A DNA stretch of 64,000 nucleotides from Podospora pseudoanserina (Eukaryota; Ascomycota; Sordariomycetes; Sordariales; Podosporaceae), in contig NC_085920.1 of NCBI RefSeq assembly GCF_035222485.1, forward strand, positions 2,356,001 to 2,420,000, written 5' to 3'. This document shows, piece after piece, positions 54,784 through 62,135 of the stretch (its first letter is position 1; every line of letters starts with the position of its first letter). The notes under the pieces were generated by a model, which had not been told where the DNA came from, searched no databases, and saw nothing but the letters and a program-made list of their open reading frames with translations. A program made the translations under genes and the position numbers.

Positions 54784-56151
54784 ATGATCCTCCTCGACTC
54801 CGAGCGGGATGCCATCTCGGCCCGCATCTCTGAGGCCTGCCCACCCGAGATACAAAAAGTTCTTACCGCGGCTTGGGCGCACGATGTTGCAACTGTGAAA
54901 AAGCTCCTCGACACCCCCGAGGCCGCCAGGGGCCAAGACCCCCTGACCGGGGAGACGCCGCTGCACGCCGCCATCCGATCGTGCGGTCCCCCTTCCGAAG
55001 ACGACGATGAGGCCGATTTGGCGGCTGCGAGAGAGACAGTTCAAGAGCTCTTGCTTTGGGGAGGCATCTGGAACGATGTCGACGATCGTAATGAGACTCC
55101 TGGTTGCGTCGCCCATCGTCTAGGCCGGACTGAGCTGTACAACCTCTGTGTTGACGCTGGTGTAAGAGCTGAGATGCTTTTCGGGGTGCTGGAGGGGTAC
55201 GAGGAGCTGGAAAGTGACGACGAGGAAGAGGACGAGGAGGATGCTCATCAGGAGGCTGGCGAGTCGGAGATGGTGGTTGTGGGCGAGGATGGAGAGGAGG
55301 CCCCTGAACTGATCAATGTACCAACAAACGGAGCTGCGGAGGAAGCGTCACAAGGATTTGTCCCACCACAAGACGACGCGGTCGATGTCAACTCGGAGCA
55401 ATATCTGAGGTCGAAGCTGACATACTCTGACGGGAAGTTGGTAGACGACGAGGGTAATGGAGTGATGATGGCCTGGGAAACAGATATCATGCGCCAGAGC
55501 GTTGATGCTCTGCTGCCGAGCAAGGAACCAGGGAAGAGGATCCTCAATATCGGCTTTGGTATGGGCATCATTGACACAATGTTCGCTGAGACTAAGCCAG
55601 CAAAGCATCACATTGTTGAGGCCCATCCCGGAGTCCTTGAACACATTTCTAGCTCCGACTCCAAGTTTGGCCCAAGCTGGGAGGCAAGCGCCCCTGAGCC
55701 TGGCGCCTACAAGATTCACCAAGGAAAGTGGCAAGAGGTGTGCGTCAAGCTTTTGCAAGAAGGCAATGTGTACGATGCCATTTACTTCGACACATTTGGT
55801 GAAGATTATTCGCAACTACGCATGTTTTTTACTGAACTTATCCCCGGCCTGCTGGACAGCAATGGCATCTTTGGTTTCTTCAACGGCCTTGGCGCGGATC
55901 GGATGATTTGCTACGACGTCTATACCAAGGTCTCGGAGCTTCATCTTGCCGATGCTGGGCTTGATGTCGAGTGGAAAGTGATTGATGTTGACATGTCCCG
56001 ACTGGCCGAGGAGGGTCAAGGCGAATGGGAAGGTGTTAGAAGGAGATATTGGACGTTGGACAGTGAGTACCCCCAAAGCAACCATGTTATGACCAGAGAT
56101 CTGATCCAATCAATAGAATACCGTCTGCCGATATGTACTTTCCTTGGTTGA
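54784..56151 (+). CDS. RMT2: Protein arginine N-methyltransferase 2
   Basis: Exons 54784-56062 and 56117-56151 give 437 residues. The 54-nt intron (donor GTGAGT, acceptor AATAG) is stop-free and a multiple of three, so the frame is also open without splicing. Splicing is preferred because the join gives the family ending LDKYRLPICTF. The N-terminal part has ankyrin-like helices (TGETPLHAAIRS) and an acidic loop near 140-175. The methyltransferase core has motif I LNIGFGMGIID at 254-264, the acidic post-I residue E279 in IVEAHPGVL, and DAIYFDTFGEDY at 331-342. Yeast Rmt2 is a type IV enzyme that methylates the delta nitrogen of an arginine in ribosomal protein uL11 (Rpl12). Order and motifs match the family closely. 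Confidence 0.9.
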   Translation: MILLDSERDAISARISEACPPEIQKVLTAAWAHDVATVKKLLDTPEAARGQDPLTGETPLHAAIRSCGPPSEDDDEADLAAARETVQELLLWGGIWNDVDDRNETPGCVAHRLGRTELYNLCVDAGVRAEMLFGVLEGYEELESDDEEEDEEDAHQEAGESEMVVVGEDGEEAPELINVPTNGAAEEASQGFVPPQDDAVDVNSEQYLRSKLTYSDGKLVDDEGNGVMMAWETDIMRQSVDALLPSKEPGKRILNIGFGMGIIDTMFAETKPAKHHIVEAHPGVLEHISSSDSKFGPSWEASAPEPGAYKIHQGKWQEVCVKLLQEGNVYDAIYFDTFGEDYSQLRMFFTELIPGLLDSNGIFGFFNGLGADRMICYDVYTKVSELHLADAGLDVEWKVIDVDMSRLAEEGQGEWEGVRRRYWTLDSEYPQSNHVMTRDLIQSIEYRLPICTFLG

Positions 56152-56498
56152 GCATAGCTTCTAGAACCCGCGCGAGAGTTTGGAGGTGATGGGCCCCAAT
56201 ACAAAGACGCCCCCACACACACACACACATTTTTATTCTGTGTAACCACAACAAAGCTTTGAAGTTGTAGGCCTCACTGCATCTACCCCTCCCCCTACCA
56301 TCTAGAGGACTCTCTGTGACTCAACAAAGCTGTCAGTAGCGGAAATGTGCAGAAGACAATTCCTCGATTCTTCAAATCCTCCCCGCATGTTCTTCACCTC
56401 ATCCATTCTGATGTTTTCTCGTATCTACGTCGAGGACTATTTGTGTTCTGTCCTTTGAGCATCTAGTCCATCTCGGTCTTTGGCCCTGATGAGCCATC
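56152..56498. other. Short intergenic region between RMT2 and the deaminase-like gene
   Basis: Contains a short CA repeat near 56210-56228 and otherwise unremarkable sequence. It should hold the RMT2 3' end and the promoter of the next gene. Confidence 0.45.
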
Positions 56499-59099
56499 AT
56501 GCTCTCCAAGAAGCAGCGCCAGCGAGAGCTTGCCTGTGCTGAAGATATATCACTTCTCTCCATTCTGAGCCCTCCCTCATACTCTCCGCTGGTGAACAAG
56601 CCACCATTCCTAAAGTCCCAACCTGACTCTTCGCGAGTTTTGCCGTTCGAAACCGAAGTCAGTCTGGCAAGCACTTTGGCTTTCCTCTCTGGTATCTCCG
56701 ACGACCCCAGCCATGTGGTGGCAGCCTCTGTGGAAGAGTTGGGAAATGGAAACGGGATATGTGTCAGAGTGGCCATCAACAAAGACCATGCCGGCGGCGG
56801 AGATGATGTGTTGGAAAGGATCCAAGATGGGTTGCAAAGGGTGCTGAAGTGTCTAGCCCCCAAACACACAGACTCAGACGATCACACCCACGATCAGACT
56901 TTGACGGCGATACTGGATATGTCCCAACCACGGCTGCTATCTCGTCTCGGAGTTCAGCGGGCTGGAATCAAGAAGGCCGCAAAGGACAAGTCCTTTTTCG
57001 GTTCACCCATTCAGCAAATCATAAATGCTGTCAGCCAATACAAATACACCAAGAAGGTGGAGGCAGAAGCTCGCAGATTTATTAAACTGGCTGGGGAGCT
57101 ACTCACTCACCTCGAACAGCTCAAGACTTGCAAAGTAGCAGCTCTAACAGCCTGTTTCAAACGGGTCACTTACACGTCGTCCCAGCTTATAGCAAGCATC
57201 AAGTTTGACAAGCTATTCTCAGCACTGAATATCAACCCATTGATGAAAACTGGGTTTGTCACTCGACTTGGAAAGATTGCCCGGTACTACGAGAGTTCGC
57301 ACTTTCTAGTCCAGCTGGCGAAGAGGAGCATACTTTTTGACCACACGGAAGTCACAACGATCAAATTAAACGAGGAAGCATTTTTGAGAGTTCCAAACTC
57401 TGAGACCATCCATCGACTATCAGAATGCCTCTCACGTTGCCATCCCGGCGCTCCATTGCCTCTCAATATCAACAAAATCTGCCAAAAGGTCAAGACGGAT
57501 CCGACAACGGCCAACGCAGTGTTTGGGAAGGCAACCAGGAAGATACTGGCTGAGTCAAAAGTCCATGCGGAAGTGCAGATAGTGGCCTACTATGGGCTTC
57601 ATCCAGTGGCGCGCAAGCCCCGGGTAATATGCTCAAACAAGGACGCATGCTATATGTGCAACCTGTTCATTCAAGTTCACGGGATGTACTATGTGCCCAA
57701 GAGCCATGGAAGATTGTATACTGGCTGGAGGGTCCCGCCTATATCTTCCCTCAGCGACGCACATGCTCAGCTTGACAAAGCTTTGCAGAACAAGATCAGG
57801 GATGTTGTTCAGGAGTTCAAGGAGGTTGGCGATCGAGAACGGGTATTGGATCTCAATCAGAATGAGAGCACCATCTTTCCATTCACGACCCTTATGTCGT
57901 CGCTGGAAGGCATATCACTGCCCGTGGCAAAGCCTCCACAGGCCGGTCAGGTGCAGAAGCCTCCGCGACCACCCCAGAGACTACACGAGCCACCTCAGCG
58001 TCGATTACCCGAGCGACCACAATCAGAGCAACGACAGCCAGAGCAATCGCAAGAGCAACCACAAGAGCTATCGCCTGCAACTACACAACTGTCCAAGCCT
58101 CACATAGTCAAAACAAGCACCCCACGCATAGAACGTCGAGATGAGAGAATCACTGATGAACAGCCTACTATTGAACCAACTTCAACAACCTCCGAGTCAT
58201 CTTCAACACCTGTGTTCAGCCCAACTCTTGTAGCGCCATCTCCAGAAGATCTTCCATCGCCTCCAACCCCTTCAGAATCCCCCCCAGCGCCAGTAAACCT
58301 CGTCCCAATTGCTATCAGAACTCCACCCACACCAACTGGAAAGCCCTTCGCGTTACCAAACGATATTCCCGAACCGCTCGACCAGCTCTCAAGTCCCATC
58401 ATGAAGCCAGATTCATCCCAGCAGACCACGGGCATCAAGAAGCCAGCCTACATACCCAACAGAAACCAAGCCTCACCGCCGAGACCAAAACTGCCAGTAA
58501 AACAAGACACGCCCATCCCCGTAAAAACCCTACCAAAACCAACCCTCGCCAACCTCTCGCTCCTCGACCAACAATCTCCCGACCTGTTGGAAAACCAAAA
58601 ACCAACACGACAAACGAGCCGAACTTCGTCAGAGCTAGTAGAAGTAACCCCTTCTCTGCCCACCAAAGCCAAAAACTCGCGAGGGAGCGAGGGTAAAAGG
58701 GTGGAGTCGTCTGAGCAAAAAGGAAAAGTCTTGCTCCAAAGGGGGAAAACCACTGGTATTTGGATGGACGAGGGAGTGCTGCCGCCTGTTTTTACGGCTG
58801 GGGGGCTGGATATCTTTTTGGAGAATGTGACTGAATGTAAAAGAGCGAGAAAAAGGGGAAGCACCGGGAAGGTGGTGAGGGTGGATTTAACTTGGTTGGG
58901 TGGGGAGGGTGAGAGAAGGCCAAGGATGAAGAGGGGGAGGAATTATCATTTCCTAGAGGGGCTGGAGAGGGGGATGGAGGTTGATGGGGGGAGCGGAGAG
59001 GTTGTGGTTTTGGAAGGGGGTGGGGAGGTGGTTGTTGTTGAGGTTGTTGGGGAGGGAAGGGGGAAGGGGGTGTCGGGGGGTAAAGCCGAATGGGTATGA
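56499..59099 (+). CDS. OTT_1508-like deaminase domain protein
   Basis: A single exon of 866 residues. The N-terminal 340 residues are helical and of unknown function (LLSRLGVQRAGIKKAA, KKVEAEARRFIKLAGELL). A zinc-deaminase signature follows: H356-A-E358 in VHAEVQIVAYYG, then C384-x2-C387 in CYMCNLFIQVHG, with another Cys at 378 and a TGWRVP block after it. This is the layout of the OTT_1508-like family, a fungal-expanded branch of the nucleic-acid deaminase superfamily; catalytic Glu and zinc ligands are all present, so the domain looks active. Residues 450-740 are Pro/Gln/Ser-rich and disordered. The last 120 residues (GIWMDEGVLPPVFTAGGLDIF, then DLTWLGG) look ordered and may be a second small domain. 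The substrate is unknown for this family in fungi. The match is by motif, not by search. Confidence 0.7.
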   Translation: MLSKKQRQRELACAEDISLLSILSPPSYSPLVNKPPFLKSQPDSSRVLPFETEVSLASTLAFLSGISDDPSHVVAASVEELGNGNGICVRVAINKDHAGGGDDVLERIQDGLQRVLKCLAPKHTDSDDHTHDQTLTAILDMSQPRLLSRLGVQRAGIKKAAKDKSFFGSPIQQIINAVSQYKYTKKVEAEARRFIKLAGELLTHLEQLKTCKVAALTACFKRVTYTSSQLIASIKFDKLFSALNINPLMKTGFVTRLGKIARYYESSHFLVQLAKRSILFDHTEVTTIKLNEEAFLRVPNSETIHRLSECLSRCHPGAPLPLNINKICQKVKTDPTTANAVFGKATRKILAESKVHAEVQIVAYYGLHPVARKPRVICSNKDACYMCNLFIQVHGMYYVPKSHGRLYTGWRVPPISSLSDAHAQLDKALQNKIRDVVQEFKEVGDRERVLDLNQNESTIFPFTTLMSSLEGISLPVAKPPQAGQVQKPPRPPQRLHEPPQRRLPERPQSEQRQPEQSQEQPQELSPATTQLSKPHIVKTSTPRIERRDERITDEQPTIEPTSTTSESSSTPVFSPTLVAPSPEDLPSPPTPSESPPAPVNLVPIAIRTPPTPTGKPFALPNDIPEPLDQLSSPIMKPDSSQQTTGIKKPAYIPNRNQASPPRPKLPVKQDTPIPVKTLPKPTLANLSLLDQQSPDLLENQKPTRQTSRTSSELVEVTPSLPTKAKNSRGSEGKRVESSEQKGKVLLQRGKTTGIWMDEGVLPPVFTAGGLDIFLENVTECKRARKRGSTGKVVRVDLTWLGGEGERRPRMKRGRNYHFLEGLERGMEVDGGSGEVVVLEGGGEVVVVEVVGEGRGKGVSGGKAEWV

Positions 59100-59406
59100 G
59101 CTCAGGGAATAATTTATAATGTTTGCGTGTATAGTCCCTGATGGAGTTAATTACAGAATGATCAAAAGATAACCGCGGATATCTCTTACTAACTAGACAC
59201 TGGGATTGACGATGTTGAAACACCTATCGTAATGCCCTTGTTCAGGTTCACATTTGGTATATTCCCCGAAACGCGATCCTAAATCCGGGAAGGGGCTCTT
59301 CTAGACCTCATAGACACGCCCGATTTGCCAAGTCAAGCATATTGATCATACCGTCGAATTACCACCCATAAACTTATACTGTGCCATTACTGTTCCAAAA
59401 CCACTC
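59100..59406. other. Convergent intergenic region, nothing recognised
   Basis: 307 bp between the stops of the deaminase-like and NmrA-like genes. It reads as untranslated 3' sequence. Confidence 0.45.
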
Positions 59407-60450
59407 TCACGCCTTCCCCTCAAGACCCATACCTTCCATCCTCGTCTCCCACACATCCTTCACACTCATAGCATAATCCCTAAACTTCTTCGGCGCCGTC
59501 CCCGTCACACTAAAAATCACATCATTCGTCCTATTCTCGGCCCCAAACTTGATTGCCGTGTCCATCGCACTCATCATCCTCGCGTACTCCTCCGGCATCC
59601 CAAACCGTGCGTGTCTCTTCTCAAGCTCAGCAGACGATAGGTCAACATGGACAATCTTCCTCCCCAGCACCTCGGTAAGTATTTCCGCAATCTGTTTTCC
59701 ACCTATTAGCAAACCCCCTTCCCCCTCGCATTTGTTCAGTTGCATATCACATACCTCATCATAACTCAACAGCTCCGGCCCCAACACCATCCACTCCGTA
59801 TTCGGCGCCTCCTCCCCCGTCAACGCCCTCACCGCCACGCTCGCAATATCATCCGCACTCACCCACGGAATCTTTCCATCCTCGGTCGCGCTGTAAATCT
59901 TGCTCTCACTCCTGATCGACTCCTTGTGAGTAGGCTGCTCAGCAATATTCTGCTGAAACCAGGTCGGCCTCAACACCCCCCACTCCACATCCCCTCTTTG
60001 CCCCAACTCCCGGAGATAAGCGTGGACTTTGCCCATCAAGGGCCCACCAGCTTCGATGCTGGACGCAGACTGGAGGATGAACCTGTGCACACCTCGGGAA
60101 CGGGCAAAGTCGATGAACTCAATCATGGGGCGGTCGCCTGAGAGGGATGGGGGGGCGACGAGGTAGACTGACTTGATTGGCTGGGGGGCGGGTTGGGGTT
60201 TGGAGGACTGTTGGGCTTGTTCAGGTTCGGTGGTGGTGCCTTCGGTGCTGTTTGTCTTGCTGAGGAAGATGGGCTCCCAGGTGTAGGGATCGTCCCAGTC
60301 GAAGTTGACGTGGGAAAGGGAAGATGATGGAGGGGGGTTGCGGGAGGCGATGAGGGTGGGAATTCCTTGGGAGGCGAGCTGGGAGGCTATGCGGGAGCCG
60401 ACGGTGCCTGTGCCGCCTAGGATGAGAATGGGCGCTTCTATTGATGTCAT
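59407..60450 (-). CDS. NmrA-like NAD(P)-binding oxidoreductase (ergot EasG-like)
   Basis: Exons 60450-59755 and 59691-59407 give 326 residues. Intron 59692-59754 (63 nt, donor GTATGT, branch GCTAAT, acceptor AACAG) is stop-free and a multiple of three; removing it restores LLSYDEIAEILTEVLGRKIVHVDL, the usual NmrA-type stretch. The N-terminus has the Rossmann glycine motif LILGGTGTVGSRIASQL. Then come SVYLVAPPSL, RFILQSASSIEAGG, the LRPTWFQQN block and IPWVSADDIASVAVRAL. These are features of atypical short-chain dehydrogenases near NmrA and the agroclavine dehydrogenase/EasG group. No ergot cluster is present, so a specific reaction is not claimed; general roles include redox sensing and small-molecule reduction. 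It is divergent from a SnoaL-like gene, and the two may act together. Confidence 0.78.
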   Translation of the reverse strand: MTSIEAPILILGGTGTVGSRIASQLASQGIPTLIASRNPPPSSSLSHVNFDWDDPYTWEPIFLSKTNSTEGTTTEPEQAQQSSKPQPAPQPIKSVYLVAPPSLSGDRPMIEFIDFARSRGVHRFILQSASSIEAGGPLMGKVHAYLRELGQRGDVEWGVLRPTWFQQNIAEQPTHKESIRSESKIYSATEDGKIPWVSADDIASVAVRALTGEEAPNTEWMVLGPELLSYDEVCDMQLNKCEGEGGLLIGGKQIAEILTEVLGRKIVHVDLSSAELEKRHARFGMPEEYARMMSAMDTAIKFGAENRTNDVIFSVTGTAPKKFRDYAMSVKDVWETRMEGMGLEGKA

Positions 60451-61055
60451 TGTGTTTGAGTGCTGGTGATGTGGTGTCAGTCTCAAGAAGAGGAGAAAAT
60501 ATATGAAGGAGAAAAGAAAAGGCGATGAACTGCAGTGGAAGAAGTGTGGTTGATGAGGTAAGGAGAGGGCTGATGGGCTGTTTATATGTTGCTTCAGATG
60601 AACGCCATGATGAGTTCATATGAGCTTGAGCACGTACCCCTTTGAGAGAGAGCCGCGGGGTTAATAAGCAAAAGTGCATGTCGGGGCCGTGTGAAGCTGT
60701 TGGAATTGCTCCAGGGGACAACTCAGCCAATCAGAGCGCTCAACTTACAGTGCGATTGCCCGATCTGGCGCTGCAATAATCCCCGGAGCAACTGTTCAAA
60801 ATCACCGGCGGGGTGACTTTTCTGCCGAATAGCCTCGACTTGCATGGCATCTCGGAGTTAAGTGGTTGACATCTCCATAAAGTGGTATCTGAAGAAACAT
60901 AAATATGACCATCTCAACTGCTCATGCTGAATATTTCTCATTGTATCGAAGCCATCTCACATTCAACCGTCAGCTATTCTACCACTTGGACATTCCCAAG
61001 AAGCTTGCACACCTCAACATCCAGTCAGAAGGCTTCATAGCTTTGCTTGTCCACA
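60451..61055. promoter_or_regulatory. Divergent promoter region, NmrA-like and SnoaL-like genes
   Basis: The two starts are 605 bp apart, so both promoters lie in this stretch. No known regulator site was recognised. The arrangement would allow joint control of two small-molecule enzymes. Confidence 0.45.
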
Positions 61056-61936
61056 ATGACTTACACCGTCACCCAATTTCTCCTCGATAGATCTAATATT
61101 GAGGAGGTGATTCTCAAAGTGGTATGTTCTCCCATGCCCCCCTCGCTCTTTCCCGCCACTGTACCTTCCTTCCTTCCACCCTCCTACTGCACCTTCTTAC
61201 CACTGCACCTTCCTACCACTACCCCACCTTCCTACCACGCACCTTCCTGTCCTTGCACCTTCCCAAGAATCACGTCTGCACCTTCCCTGCATTGCACCTA
61301 CACCCATTGCTCCTTCCCAGGAACATTGCTCCTGCCAAAACACTCCTTCACTTTCCCCCCTTTACCACATTACCACACTCCCCCTTTTTCACCCTTTAAC
61401 CACCCCAATTCATGCTCCACTCCTTACCCCCTTTCCCTCCGCTAACCACCCCTCCACCCTCTCAGCCCCTCTACTACGATCTAAAAACCCTCCCCCCACT
61501 CCTCAACGAAGTCTACGCCCCCAACCTCACCATAGATTACACCTCCCTCCTCGGCGGCACCCCCCTCACAATCTCCTCCCACGACTGGGTGCACAACCAT
61601 CTCGCCCCCCTCATCGAGGTCTACTCCTCCTCTCAGCACGTGACTACCGGTATTATCCTTCCCGACCTCCCCCAGCCTGGTCCCGATTCCTCCAGGCCGA
61701 CAACAGTAAAGGTGTGTGCACAGGTGGCTGGGAATTTAGTCCCTAAGGATGGGAAGGGGCCAAAACTAATCCAGAACGGGGGGTTGCTGGAGGCCGAGGT
61801 GGAGAGGTTTGAGAGTTTGGAACGGGAGGGGGGGAATGGCTGGCGGATTACGAGGTATAAAGTGACAAAGGGGTGGGATAATGGTGCTGGGGTGATGGAT
61901 GTTGTGAGGGGGGAGGAGGAGGGTGGAGGAGGGTGA
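61056..61936 (+). CDS. SnoaL-like domain protein (NTF2-like fold)
   Basis: Exons 61056-61121 and 61466-61936 give 178 residues. The intron is 344 nt, long for this genome, with donor GTATGT, branch GCTAAC just before the CTCAG acceptor, and an internal minisatellite. The join NIEEVILKV-PLYYDLKTLPPLLNEVYAPNLTIDYTS is a classic SnoaL_4 start: a helix with a YYxxD-type segment followed by the VYAPNLTIDY strand. SHDWVHNHLAPLIEVYSSSQHVTTG continues the fold, and W-R-I-T-R-Y-K-V-T forms the closing strand. SnoaL-like proteins are small one-domain cyclases, hydratases or isomerases; many fungal ones are uncharacterised. The C-terminus ends in an acidic-Gly tail. The neighbouring divergent NmrA-like gene suggests a shared small-molecule role, which is inference. 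Confidence 0.72.
61140..61330 (+). repeat. Intronic minisatellite of CACCTTCC units
   Basis: Imperfect copies of a 16-19 bp unit (ACTGCACCTTCYTACC) repeat about six times, then degrade to GCACCTTCCC and GCTCCTTCCC words. The array accounts for most of the unusual length of the SnoaL-like gene's intron. It is purely pyrimidine-rich on the coding strand. Confidence 0.7.
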
Positions 61937-62135
61937 TAACTGAGAGGGGGTGGTTTTATGTTTAGAGACAAAGTGGATTGATTGTTTGCTATAGAATAAT
62001 AAACAAGGCAAAACAATGGGGGGAAAATTAAAGAAATCGGGGTATTTCTATCGCTATTTTCTATGCATCTTTTCAACAAAACCCTTTTCCCCCTTCCCAT
62101 GCCAATCTCTACATTCTTCATGACCCCCCCAAAAC

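Noticed and set aside
43217-59754. Stop-free introns of length 3n in the WDR6-type, RMT2 and NmrA-like genes, as a sign of regulated intron retention
   Set aside because: Three such introns among roughly 27 is about what chance predicts for 54-78 nt introns. They matter for annotation but are not evidence of a mechanism.
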